Shown: positions 26,213-34,693 of the stretch, piece after piece
Layout of the letters: the number at the start of each line of letters is the position of its first letter
How positions within the stretch are numbered: position 1 is the first letter of the stretch
Source of the DNA: Tersicoccus solisilvae
GTDB taxonomy: Bacteria > Actinomycetota > Actinomycetes > Actinomycetales > Micrococcaceae
DNA length: 64,000 nt
Direction of reading: 5' to 3'
NCBI RefSeq assembly: GCF_014643255.1
Contig: NZ_BMJI01000010.1
Coordinates: 31,846-95,845, forward strand
The notes under the pieces: model-generated
Databases searched by the model: none
What the model was told of the DNA's origin: nothing
Seen by the model: the letters and a program-made list of their open reading frames with translations, nothing else
Made by a program: the position numbers and the translations under genes

Positions 26213-27025
26213 TCAGCCGGCCAGCCGGCGCTGCAGCTCGTGCAGGCGGTTCAGCACGGAGGCGTCGACGACCTCGTCGCCCACGCTGACCCGCAGCCCG
26301 CCGAGGAGCTGGGGGTCCTGCCGTACGGTGACCTTGAGGTCGCGGCCGTACAGCCGGTTCAGACCCTGTTGCAGTCGCTGGAACTGGTCGTCGGTCAGCG
26401 GACGGCTGACGGCGACCTCGGCGATCCACCGCTGCTGCCGGGCGGCCACCCGGCGCAGGAAGCGCTCGACCAGGGCCACCGGCTTGAGTCCCCGGGGGGC
26501 ACGGGCGGCACGGTCGATCAGCAGCTGGGCCTGCGGCGAGACGCCGGGAACCAGTCGCAGGGCGAGGGTCGACTTCGCGTCGGGCGACGCCTGCGGCTCG
26601 TCCAGGGCGCGCTGCACGTCGTGTCGGCCCTCGACCACCTGGGTGAACCAGAACAGGTCGTTCTCCAGCCGGTCCAGGCCGGCCTTGCCGTCGGCGTTCT
26701 CCGCGTCCGCGGCCACCACCGTGATGGCCAGGTCCTCGAGCGCGTCGGACAGATCGCGCGCGTCGGACCAGCGGTCACCGGCGGCCCGCGCGGCGAGCTG
26801 CTCGACGTCCGGGCCGACCTTGCCCGCCAGCAGCCGGCGCATCAGCTGCGCCTTCTGCTCGCTCTCGCGGGACGGGTCGGTCAGCGCCCGGCGCAGGCCG
26901 GCCGAGGAGTCCAGCAGATCGACGACGGCGAACAGCTCGCGCGCCATCGTGCCGGACGCCCGCTCCAGCCGCGGCTCGAGGTCGCGCTGCGCCTCGGTCA
27001 GCGAGGTCTGGGAGGTCCCGCTCAT
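26213..27025 (-). CDS. atpH: F1 ATP synthase delta subunit
   Basis: 270 residues, longer than the about 180 of E. coli delta but normal for actinobacteria, where the protein has an extended N-terminal helical domain. The C-terminal stator segment ends RQDPQLLGGLRVSVGDEVVDAS, the most conserved part of the family. The ATG at 27025 overlaps the atpF stop by 4 bp (ATGA), which fixes the start. Confidence 0.95.
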   Translation of the reverse strand: MSGTSQTSLTEAQRDLEPRLERASGTMARELFAVVDLLDSSAGLRRALTDPSRESEQKAQLMRRLLAGKVGPDVEQLAARAAGDRWSDARDLSDALEDLAITVVAADAENADGKAGLDRLENDLFWFTQVVEGRHDVQRALDEPQASPDAKSTLALRLVPGVSPQAQLLIDRAARAPRGLKPVALVERFLRRVAARQQRWIAEVAVSRPLTDDQFQRLQQGLNRLYGRDLKVTVRQDPQLLGGLRVSVGDEVVDASVLNRLHELQRRLAG

Positions 27026-27630
27026 CGGTCTCCCGCGCTCCCGTCCGAGCCCACGGCCGTCGATCCGGCGCGGACCGAGCCGTGCCCGGCGCTGCCGGCG
27101 TCGGCGTGCTCCAGGTCGCTCAGGAACCGGTCGACCACCCGGCGGGACCGCTCGTCGTCGTCGAGCGCCTCGCCGACGATCTTGCCGGCCAGTGCGGTGG
27201 CCAGGGTGCCCACCTCGCTGCGCAGCGACGCGACCGCGGCGGTGCGCTCGGCCTCGATCTGCGTGTGGGCCTGCTCGGTGATGCGAGCGGACTCGGCAGC
27301 GGCGCGAGCCTTCAGGTCCGCGAGGATCTTCGCACCGTCGGCCCGGGCCTCCTCGCGGATGCGGTTGGCCTCGCCGCGGGCGTCCTCGAGCTGCTGGCGG
27401 TACTCGGTCAGGGCCGCGTTGGCCTCTTCCTGAGCCTTCTCCGCCTTCTCGATGCCACCCTCGATGGCCGCGGTCCGCTCCGCATAGGTCTTCTCGAACG
27501 CGGGGACGACGAACTTGATCAGGATGTAGAGCAGCACGCCGAACCCGAGCAGGGTGACCACGATCTCCCACACGTTGGGGATCAGCGGGTTCGCACCCTC
27601 CTCAGCGGCAAGAATCTGCAGGCGATTCAT
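27022..27630 (-). CDS. atpF: Fo ATP synthase subunit b
   Basis: 202 residues. One membrane helix (WEIVVTLLGFGVLLYILIKF) is followed by a long charged coiled coil rich in Ala, Glu, Lys and Arg that reaches up to delta. A Gly/Ser-rich tail (AGSAGHGSVRAGS) extends past the usual end. It overlaps atpH by 4 bp and follows atpE by 35 bp. Confidence 0.95.
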   Translation of the reverse strand: MNRLQILAAEEGANPLIPNVWEIVVTLLGFGVLLYILIKFVVPAFEKTYAERTAAIEGGIEKAEKAQEEANAALTEYRQQLEDARGEANRIREEARADGAKILADLKARAAAESARITEQAHTQIEAERTAAVASLRSEVGTLATALAGKIVGEALDDDERSRRVVDRFLSDLEHADAGSAGHGSVRAGSTAVGSDGSAGDR

Positions 27631-27665
27631 CGCTCACCGTCCTCTCTGTCGGATATCGGAACGGA

Positions 27666-27878
27666 CTAGACGATGACGAACGCGAAGACCAGGCCGAGGA
27701 TGGCCAGGGCCTCGGTGAACGCCAGACCCAGGAAGGCCAGCGGCTGCAGCACGCGCTGCGCCTCGGGCTGGCGGGCGACGCCGTTGATGTAGGCCGCGAA
27801 GACCAGACCCACGCCGACGCCACCGCCGATGGCGGCCAGGCCGTAGCCGATCATGTTCAGGTTGCCGTGGATTTCCAT
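27666..27878 (-). CDS. atpE: Fo ATP synthase subunit c
   Basis: 70 residues, two membrane helices joined by the conserved polar loop ARQPEAQ. The proton-carrying carboxylate is Glu56 in [12 protein letters not shown]. The glycine-rich first helix reads [17 protein letters not shown] Glu rather than a Na+-binding set indicates a proton-driven ring. AAAGGAAAA lies just before the ATG. Confidence 0.97.
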   Translation of the reverse strand: MEIHGNLNMIGYGLAAIGGGVGVGLVFAAYINGVARQPEAQRVLQPLAFLGLAFTEALAILGLVFAFVIV

Positions 27879-27959
27879 TCTTTTCCTTTCACGATGCCCG
27901 GGTGGACGCCTCGGACAGGGTTGGGGTGCAACGACTCCCCCGACGGGGAAGACTTCGGG

Positions 27960-28769
27960 TCAGTGCTCCTCGACGAGCGAGCCCTGGATGTAGACGGCGG
28001 TGAGCAGCGTGAACACGTACGCCTGCAGCACCTGGATGAACACCTCGAAGAGGAACATCGCGATGCCGCCGACGAGCGTCAGGGCACCGAGGCCCTTGAT
28101 GATCCCGTCGCCGTGCAGGAACAGGAACTCGGTGCCGACCGCGCAGATGGCGATGATCATGTGGCCGGCGAGCATGGTCGCGAACAGTCGCATGCTGTGC
28201 GTGAGCGGCCGGACGAGGAAGTTGGAGATGATCTCGAGCGGGATCACGACGACGAGCAGGCCCTTGGGCACGCCGGCCGGCACCGTCATCAGCTTCAGGA
28301 ACGAGACGCCGTGCCGCCGGAAGCCGAGGATGATCCAGGTCACGTAGACCAGGCCGGCCATCGCGTAGGCGCTGCCGACGTGGGAGAACGCGGGCAGCTG
28401 GAACAGCGGGATGGACCCCATCAGGTTGTTGACCAGAATGAAGAAGAAGAGCCCCGTCAGCAGGGGCACCCAGGGCCGGAACTCCTTCTCGCCGATGATG
28501 TCCTTGCCGATGGAGTTGCGCACCAGGCCGTAGGCGGACTCGCCGACGAACTGCAGCCGACCCGGCACGAGCTGGCGACGGCGGGAGGCGATGAGGAAGA
28601 AGATGGCGACGATCGCGGCGGAGAGCAGGACGACGAGCATCTGCTTGCCGAAGCCGGTGCCGTAGGGGGCGAACCAGGGGAAGATGTCCGGCAGGTGCAG
28701 GTCCTCCGGACTGGGAGCAACGAAGCCACCTTCGGATCCGGTTTCAGCGGGGAGCGCAAGCGCGATCAA
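27960..28769 (-). CDS. atpB: Fo ATP synthase subunit a
   Basis: 269 residues with five to six membrane helices. The essential arginine that faces the c-ring is in THSMRLFATMLAGHMII. The last helix reads EVFIQVLQAYVFTLLTAVYI. The start codon is TTG at 28769 with GAGAGGAA 5 nt upstream; no nearby ATG or GTG fits better. A rare TTG start on the first Fo gene may hold down its translation relative to atpE. Confidence 0.95.
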   Translation of the reverse strand: MIALALPAETGSEGGFVAPSPEDLHLPDIFPWFAPYGTGFGKQMLVVLLSAAIVAIFFLIASRRRQLVPGRLQFVGESAYGLVRNSIGKDIIGEKEFRPWVPLLTGLFFFILVNNLMGSIPLFQLPAFSHVGSAYAMAGLVYVTWIILGFRRHGVSFLKLMTVPAGVPKGLLVVVIPLEIISNFLVRPLTHSMRLFATMLAGHMIIAICAVGTEFLFLHGDGIIKGLGALTLVGGIAMFLFEVFIQVLQAYVFTLLTAVYIQGSLVEEH

Positions 28770-29190
28770 CGCGGTTCCTCTCTACGTGCTCGTTGTCGGG
28801 CCGTTCGACGGCGGACACCCGGGCACTGCCCGGGGGCCAGACATACTCGGCCCGGACGGTGACGCCCGGCGACGTTCGCGCCCGTTCGACCGTATCAGAA
28901 CGATCGAGACCGCCACGGGAAGACCCGGTGCTGTCGTCGAGACCGCTCGTCGTCCGCGTCATCGTGGACGTCGATCGCTCGGCGTACGCCGGCACCGGTG
29001 TCGGAACCGCGATCGCGGAGGTGGATTCCTCCGACTCCGTCGATCCGGTCACGGGGCCCGGATGCGCGGAACGACGCGGTTCGTTGTTGTCGATTGGCTG
29101 CAGTCAGCCTATCAAAGATCACCGGCGCTCCCGGCCACGGTGACGCCGTCGGGCACCGCCGTCGCCGCGCGTCGGGCACCGGTTCGGATG
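28770..29190. other. Leader region of ATP synthase operon
   Basis: 421 bp with no credible gene. On the minus strand a TACGGT box (28889-28894) about 120 nt before the atpB start could be the operon promoter. A CCCGGG-cactg-CCCGGG hairpin (28818-28834) lies between it and the start codon. An AT-richer patch at 29085-29120 follows the AtpI-like gene. Placement of the promoter is tentative. Confidence 0.4.
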
Positions 29191-29598
29191 TCAGGGCAGG
29201 TAGAGCCGTCGGGAGCGGGCGAAACCGACCAGTTCGGCCACCTGCCAGGCGATCAGGGTGACGACGGCGGTGCCGACGAACCAGGCGGGGTCGACCCAGT
29301 CGGGCCGGCCGAGCAGCAGCAGCACCGCGCCGAACCCGACGACCTTGACGACGTAGGTGAGCAGGAACGCCTGCAGAGCGAGCGACCCGCCGGCCGACGC
29401 GAACCAGTGGCCCACGAGCAGGCTGATCGCGAAGAAGGCCATCACCAGGGCCGCGGCACCCAACGCGCTGGCCCCGGCACCCCAGCCGGCGAGCACGGCA
29501 CCGGCCGCGGCCGCGAGCACCGCGATCGGGACGCAGATCGCCAGGCAGCGCCGGAGCATCGGCAGCCACACACTCGGCACGGGCCCCGCGTCGGGCAT
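29191..29598 (-). CDS. AtpI-like ATP synthase accessory protein
   Basis: 135 residues from ATG 29598, with four hydrophobic helices (CLAICVPIAVLAAAAGAVLAG, ALVMAFFAISLLVGHWF, LLTYVVKVVGFGAVLLLL and WFVGTAVVTLIAWQVAELV). The pattern and the position directly before atpB fit the ATP synthase protein I family, which helps assemble the c-ring or carries magnesium. Sequence conservation in this family is low, so the call rests on topology and context. It lies 50 bp downstream of the WecA-like gene. Confidence 0.7.
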   Translation of the reverse strand: MPDAGPVPSVWLPMLRRCLAICVPIAVLAAAAGAVLAGWGAGASALGAAALVMAFFAISLLVGHWFASAGGSLALQAFLLTYVVKVVGFGAVLLLLGRPDWVDPAWFVGTAVVTLIAWQVAELVGFARSRRLYLP

Positions 29599-29648
29599 CG
29601 ACTCGCCGACGGTGCGCGACCGCCTTACGGCGCGGCCCCGCCCCGCCC

Positions 29649-30671
29649 TCACCGTCGGCTCCCGTCCGTCGCCCGGCGTCGCAGCCGGCGGGCCACCGCC
29701 GGGCTGGCGAGGTAGCCGACGACGACCACGGCCCCGGCGAGGGTGGCGGAGATCGACGTCGCCAGGGTCCCCTGCGCGGCCACCGTGCCCAGCAGCCCGA
29801 CCGCGACCGTGCAACCGGTCACGACGGCGGCCGAACCCAGATGCGACAGCCCCGCGTCGGTGAGGCGCTGGTAGACGTGCTCGCGATGCGGGGCGTACCA
29901 CCGGGCTCCGGCCCGCACGCGGCGGAACCACGTGAACGCGGTGTCGGCCAGATAGATGACGAGCGGGGACAGCAGGTACTCGACGTACACCCCGGCCAGG
30001 AAGCCCGCGGCAGCCATCGCCGCGATCGATCCGCCCAGCAGGTAGGAGCCGACGTCGCCGAGGAACACCGGTCCGCTCCCCCGGCCGCCGGCGAGGTTCC
30101 ACGGCAGGAACGCGGCGAAGGCGGCGGCAAGCACGAGGGCACTGACCGTCAACCATCCCTGTCCCGACAGCTGGCCGGCGAGGGCGTAGAACAGGCCGAC
30201 CGTCACCCCGTGCAGTCCCGAGATGCCGTTGATGCCGTCCATGAAGTTCGCGACGTTGATGTAGGCGGCGATGGCCAGGGCTCCCGCGGGGATCCACCAG
30301 CCGGACTGGCCGAGCGCGAGGGCCAGGGCCGTGGTGCCGGCCAGGCCGATCACGAGCTGGGTGGTGGCCCGCGCTCGCACCGAGACGCCGCGGACGTCCT
30401 CCACCCAGCCGAGCACGGCCGCCGCGCAGGTGACCAGCAGGACGATCACGGTCACGCCCCGGTCCACCCGCACCGCCCCGGTCAGCAGGGCGAGCACCAT
30501 GCCGACGACCACGGCCGCCCACGGCGCCAGTCCCATGCCTCGCACGGCGGGGCGGGCGTGGGACGAGCGGGCGTTCGGGACGTCGATGACGCCGCGGCGC
30601 AGCAGCAGCGGGCGCAGCAGGCCCGGCAGCGCCCCGGAGAGCAGCAGCACGACGAGCAGGACGAGGATCAT
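29649..30671 (-). CDS. Polyprenyl-phosphate sugar-1-phosphate transferase (WecA/MraY superfamily)
   Basis: 340 residues with about ten membrane helices. The family signatures are present: DVPNARSSHARPAVRGMG (cytoplasmic loop 1), NFMDGINGISG (the NxxNxxDG-like metal site), VFLGDVGSYLLGG and HREHVYQRL (the HxHHH-like loop). The enzyme moves a sugar phosphate from UDP-sugar to undecaprenyl or decaprenyl phosphate, the first step of surface-glycan synthesis. Whether the sugar is GlcNAc (WecA) or a modified sugar (WbpL) is uncertain; the adjacent PglF/CapD-like gene hints at a modified sugar. Confidence 0.9.
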   Translation of the reverse strand: MILVLLVVLLLSGALPGLLRPLLLRRGVIDVPNARSSHARPAVRGMGLAPWAAVVVGMVLALLTGAVRVDRGVTVIVLLVTCAAAVLGWVEDVRGVSVRARATTQLVIGLAGTTALALALGQSGWWIPAGALAIAAYINVANFMDGINGISGLHGVTVGLFYALAGQLSGQGWLTVSALVLAAAFAAFLPWNLAGGRGSGPVFLGDVGSYLLGGSIAAMAAAGFLAGVYVEYLLSPLVIYLADTAFTWFRRVRAGARWYAPHREHVYQRLTDAGLSHLGSAAVVTGCTVAVGLLGTVAAQGTLATSISATLAGAVVVVGYLASPAVARRLRRRATDGSRR

Positions 30672-30708
30672 GGCGCCGGTTCCCCCGTCGTCGGCACGGC
30701 GAACACCA

Positions 30709-32592
30709 TCACTGGCCGGCGGCCGGCGGGTAGCCCGGCTCGTAGGGCCGCGCGTCGTGCTGCGGCGCGGGCACGATCGAGATGAAGCCGGTCTCCGGTC
30801 CGGTGCCGTCCATGCCGGCCCGCCGCTTCCACTCCTCGTAGTCCAGCCGGCCCGGGTCCAGCTCCGCGATCGCGGTGCGGGAGATCTTCGGGTGCACGCG
30901 TTCGTCGGTCTCGTCCCGGCCGATCAGCTCCTCGTGCAGCTTCTCGCCGTGCCGCAGTCCGGTGAAGACGATCTCGACGTCACGCCCGGACATGGCGATC
31001 ATCCGCCGGGCGACGTCGAGGATCTTCACGGGCTCGCCCATGTCGAGGATGAGCACGTCGCCGGGGCTGCCGATCGCGCCGGCCTGGACGAGCAGCTGGC
31101 ACGCCTCGGGGATGGTCATGAAGAACCGGCTGACCTCGGGATCGGTCACGGTGACCGGGCCGCCGGCGCGGATCTGCTCGGTGAACAGGGGCAGCATCGA
31201 TCCGCGACTGCCGATGACGTTGCCGAACCGGACGGACACGAAGCGGCGACCGCTGCGGTTCGCCGCCCACGCCGTCATCCGCTCGGCCATCCGCTTCGAG
31301 TGGCCGAGCACGGAGGTCGGGTTGGCGGCCTTGTCCGTGGAGATGTTGACGAAGGTCTGCACCTGCGCGTCGAGCGCGGCCCGCAGCACGTTCAGGGTGC
31401 CCAGCACGTTGGTCTTGTACGCCTCGCCCGGGTACTGCTCGAGCAGGGACACGTGCTTGAGCGCGGCGGCGTGGAACACGACCTCGGGCCGGCGGCGGGA
31501 GAAGATCTTGGTGATCGCCTCCTCGTCGCGGATGTCGGCCAGCACGGTGTCCCGACCGTCCAGCAGGCCGCGTCCGGTCAGGGAGATCTGGGTGGCCTGC
31601 AGGGCCGACTCGTCCCGGTCGACCATGATCAGCTCGGCCGGCGCGAACGCGCTGATCTGCCGGCACAGTTCCGAGCCGATGGACCCACCGGCCCCCGTCA
31701 CCAGCACGCGGCGTCCGGTCAGGTAGCCGGCGATCTCGTCGACATTGGTGTCCACCGGGTGCCGGCCGATCAGGTCCTCGACGGCGACCTCCCGGAAGTC
31801 GGCGATGCCGGGTCCGCCCGCGAGCATGTCCCGCAGGGCCGGGAGCACGAGGACGCGGATCTGCTGGCCGGCCAGGTGATCGGAGATCTCGCGCAGCTTC
31901 TTGGCCTCGAGGTCCGCGACGGCGACGACGAGCACGGTGGCGCGCGTGCGGCGCACCGCGTCCGCGAGGTCCTCGGTGCGGCCCAGCACCGGGACGCTGT
32001 CGATGCGCAGGTGCTTCTTCGCGGGGTCGTCGTCGATCAGGCCGACGGGCCGGTACGGGGACTGGGGGTCGTTGTTCATCCGGCGGGCCAGCGACCCGCC
32101 GAGGAAGCCGGCGCCGTAGATCAGGGTGCGTTGCGCCGCCGAGCCCGGCTTGGCCCGGGACTCGACGTACATCCGCTTGACGTAGCGGCTGGCCGCCATG
32201 AACAGACACGCGAACGGGAACGCGATCAGCGCGGTGGAGCGGGGGATGTGCAGCGACCGGTAGAAGAGTAGCGTCACGGCCAGCAGCAGGGCGGAGACGA
32301 TGATGGTGACGACCACCAGCAGCTTGGCCTCGTTGAAGCTGCCGAACACGTACCGGCCGCGGTAGAGCGCGAACGCATACCCGACGACCGCCTGCCCGGC
32401 GATGGCGAGCGCCGCGAACAGGATCACGTCCGGGACGGCGATGGCGTCGACGGTCAGCTCGTACCGCAGCACCAGGGCGAGGACGATCGCCACCATCCAC
32501 GCACCGGCGTCCAGCGCGAACTGGATCCAGAACCACAGCGCCGGTTTGTCCTCCCGGGGCAGCCCTCCGGCACCGGTGGTGATCTGTGCCAT
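30709..32592 (-). CDS. Membrane-bound nucleotide-sugar 4,6-dehydratase (CapD/PglF/WbpM type)
   Basis: 627 residues. Four N-terminal membrane helices precede two Rossmann domains: a first one near TLIYGAGFLGGSLARRM and the catalytic SDR domain starting VLVTGAGGSIGSELCRQI. The active-site stretch TDKAANPTSVLGHSKRMAE lacks the usual SDR tyrosine, as is normal in this sub-family, where Met or Leu replaces it. Such enzymes convert UDP-GlcNAc to the 4-keto-6-deoxy sugar. A GGAG site lies 4-5 nt before the ATG. It is 37 bp upstream of the WecA-like gene, consistent with one operon. Confidence 0.92.
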   Translation of the reverse strand: MAQITTGAGGLPREDKPALWFWIQFALDAGAWMVAIVLALVLRYELTVDAIAVPDVILFAALAIAGQAVVGYAFALYRGRYVFGSFNEAKLLVVVTIIVSALLLAVTLLFYRSLHIPRSTALIAFPFACLFMAASRYVKRMYVESRAKPGSAAQRTLIYGAGFLGGSLARRMNNDPQSPYRPVGLIDDDPAKKHLRIDSVPVLGRTEDLADAVRRTRATVLVVAVADLEAKKLREISDHLAGQQIRVLVLPALRDMLAGGPGIADFREVAVEDLIGRHPVDTNVDEIAGYLTGRRVLVTGAGGSIGSELCRQISAFAPAELIMVDRDESALQATQISLTGRGLLDGRDTVLADIRDEEAITKIFSRRRPEVVFHAAALKHVSLLEQYPGEAYKTNVLGTLNVLRAALDAQVQTFVNISTDKAANPTSVLGHSKRMAERMTAWAANRSGRRFVSVRFGNVIGSRGSMLPLFTEQIRAGGPVTVTDPEVSRFFMTIPEACQLLVQAGAIGSPGDVLILDMGEPVKILDVARRMIAMSGRDVEIVFTGLRHGEKLHEELIGRDETDERVHPKISRTAIAELDPGRLDYEEWKRRAGMDGTGPETGFISIVPAPQHDARPYEPGYPPAAGQ

Positions 32593-32705
32593 CGTGCTCC
32601 GTTTCGTTCTCTCGACAGGCCACCCCCGCCCCCCGGACGGCGCGTCACCGCGATGCCGGTCTCCGCGCCGCGCGGCGGTCAGTCCGCGGCACCGGACCCG
32701 TGGAC

Positions 32706-32724
32706 TAGGGTGGGAAATCCACCC
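32706..32724 (+). promoter_or_regulatory. Promoter with overlapping hairpin before glycosyltransferase operon
   Basis: TAGGGT (32706-32711) is a good -10 box about 66 nt before the ATG at 32778. A perfect inverted repeat GGGTGG-gaaat-CCACCC (32708-32724) overlaps it. The repeat could be an operator or a 5' RNA hairpin. Confidence 0.4.
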
Positions 32725-32777
32725 CCACTGTACCCATCGCCGCCCCTGCCGGAGGCGGGACGGGCCGGAAGGAACCC

Positions 32778-33695
32778 ATGCCGCAGCACTCCCCGCGCGA
32801 CGCGCGGATCGCGGCCGCGGTGGTCACCCTGGACCGGCCGGACGACCTGCGAGCGCTGCTGGACGGCTTCGCCCGGCAGACCCGTCCGCTGGACTCCGTG
32901 GTGCTCGTCGACGCCGGCGCCACCCCGGTGCGGCACCTGGCGGAGGCCGCCGCGGTGCCCGTCACCTACCTGCGCTCCGAGGTGAACCTGGGCGGTGCCG
33001 GCGGGTTCGCCCTGGCCATCCTGGCGGCGCTGGCCGGCGGCGCCGAGTGGATCTGGATCATGGACGACGACGCCCATCCCGAGGACGCCGGCACCCTGGC
33101 CGCCCTGGTCGACGCCGCCACGGAACAGGGCCTCGAGGCGGTGCTGCCGCTGGTCGTCACCCCGGACGACCCGACCCGGCTCTCCTTCCACTTCCGGGTC
33201 GCCGGCCACAGCACGCACGACCGGGCCACGGTCGAGGCCGCCGGCTTCCGTGCGGACGTCGGGCACTTCTTCAACGGCGCCCTGATCCACCGCGACGTCT
33301 TCTACACCGTCGGCCTGCCGGACCTGCGCCTGTTCCTGCGCGGCGACGAGACCGACTTCATGCTCCGGTTGCGCCGGGCGGGCGTGCGGTTCGGCACCGT
33401 CACCACCGCGGCGCTGCGCCACCCGTCCGGGGAGGCCGAACTGCGGCACGTGCTCGGCGATCGGCTGCACGTGCTGGTCCCCGAGACCGACACCAAGCGC
33501 TTCTACTTCTACCGCAACCGGGGGCAGCTGATCCGGCGCTACCGTCGCGTCCGCTCCCTCGTCGCCGACGGCGTCGGATACCCCCTGTACTTCCTGCGTC
33601 GTGGGGACGTCACCGGACTCGCCGGCTGGGCGCGTCCCTTCGTCGCCGGGCTGCGCAACCGGTCCTTCGGCCCGCCCTGGAACCTGCCGCGATGA
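32778..33695 (+). CDS. GT2-family glycosyltransferase (galactofuranosyltransferase-like)
   Basis: 305 residues from ATG 32778 with AAGGA 5 nt upstream. It has a GT-A fold: VAAVVTLDRPDDLRALLDG start, NLGGAGGFALAIL and the metal-binding EWIWIMDDDAHP (the DDD motif). The C-terminal part has KRFYFYRNRGQLI, typical of actinobacterial rhamnosyl/galactofuranosyl transferases of the GlfT type. The following gene overlaps it by 4 bp and is a paralogue, so the pair probably adds alternating sugars to a cell-wall polysaccharide. Confidence 0.88.
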   Translation: MPQHSPRDARIAAAVVTLDRPDDLRALLDGFARQTRPLDSVVLVDAGATPVRHLAEAAAVPVTYLRSEVNLGGAGGFALAILAALAGGAEWIWIMDDDAHPEDAGTLAALVDAATEQGLEAVLPLVVTPDDPTRLSFHFRVAGHSTHDRATVEAAGFRADVGHFFNGALIHRDVFYTVGLPDLRLFLRGDETDFMLRLRRAGVRFGTVTTAALRHPSGEAELRHVLGDRLHVLVPETDTKRFYFYRNRGQLIRRYRRVRSLVADGVGYPLYFLRRGDVTGLAGWARPFVAGLRNRSFGPPWNLPR

Positions 33696-34693
33696 CCGCG
33701 CCGCCGGTGCACGTCGTCGTCGTCACCTACAACCGGTCCGGCTACCTGCGCGGCCTGCTCGACAGCATCCTCGCCCTGGACCCCGCTCCGACCGGCGTCA
33801 CCGTGGTCGACAACGCGAGCACCGACGACACGCCGGACGTGCTCGGCGCGTTCGCCGCGACCGCCCCCTGCCCGGTGGTCGTCGAGCGGCTGACCGTCAA
33901 CAGCGGCGGTGCCGGGGGCTTCCGGGCGGGGGTGCGCGCGGCGCTGGCCGCCACGACGCCGGGGGCCGCCGCGTGGCTGTGGCTGATGGACGACGACGTC
34001 GTCGCGCTGCCCGACGCGATCGGCGTGATCGCGCCCTTCCTCGCCGACGCGGGCGCCGTGCACGGACGCCGCCGCGACAGAACGGGCCGGCCCTTCTTCT
34101 GGCAGAACCGCTTCAACGCGTGGCTCGGCGTGCCGCTGCCCGTGCCCGGGGACGTGTTCGCCCATGGGCCGGTGATGCGCACCGACGTGGGGTGCTTCGA
34201 GGGCATGTTCCTCAACCGGCGCACCGCCGAGCGGGTCGGGCCGCCGGACGGTCGCTTCTTCCTCACCTGGGACGACACGATGTACGGCTGGCTGATCTCC
34301 CGCACGGAACCGGTCACCTACGTCGACCGCTACGTGCTGCGCAAGATCCGCCCCCAGCGCCGGGTGGACCTGGGCGTGCGTCACCTGAACGACTCGTCCG
34401 ACCTGAGCCGATACCACGTGATGCGCAATCGCGGTCACGTGGCCCGGTACCTGCAGACCGAACACCGCTGGTCCCGGCCGGGCTTCGCGCTGGGCACCGC
34501 GCTGACGGCGGGCAAGGAACTGGCCCGGCTGCTCCTCGTCGAGCGCGGCGTGCGGGGCGTGGTGCCCCTGTGGCGCGGCTGGCGGGACAGCCGGGCGATC
34601 CTGCACGACCCCGCGTGGCGGCCCGAGATGGGCGCGCCACCGGCGTGGCCGGTGCGGTCCGCGGGAACGCCGTCGCCGGGGACCGACGCGTGA
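33692..34693 (+). CDS. GT2-family glycosyltransferase (paralogue)
   Basis: 333 residues; its ATG overlaps the previous stop (ATGA). It shows the same plan as its neighbour: VVVVTYNRSGYLRGLLDSI, NSGGAGGFRAGVRAAL and WLWLMDDDVVALP. A GMFLNRRTAERVG and a FFLTWDDTMYG segment match the acceptor-side and catalytic Asp regions of the GlfT family. It is a likely tandem duplicate that diverged in acceptor specificity. It is coupled to the epimerase gene downstream by another 4-bp overlap. Confidence 0.88.
   Translation: MTAPPVHVVVVTYNRSGYLRGLLDSILALDPAPTGVTVVDNASTDDTPDVLGAFAATAPCPVVVERLTVNSGGAGGFRAGVRAALAATTPGAAAWLWLMDDDVVALPDAIGVIAPFLADAGAVHGRRRDRTGRPFFWQNRFNAWLGVPLPVPGDVFAHGPVMRTDVGCFEGMFLNRRTAERVGPPDGRFFLTWDDTMYGWLISRTEPVTYVDRYVLRKIRPQRRVDLGVRHLNDSSDLSRYHVMRNRGHVARYLQTEHRWSRPGFALGTALTAGKELARLLLVERGVRGVVPLWRGWRDSRAILHDPAWRPEMGAPPAWPVRSAGTPSPGTDA

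Noticed and set aside
28744..29143. Small open frames on both strands before atpB
   Set aside because: They have no ribosome binding site, no recognisable domain and Ser/Arg/Thr-rich composition. The region is better explained as the ATP synthase leader.
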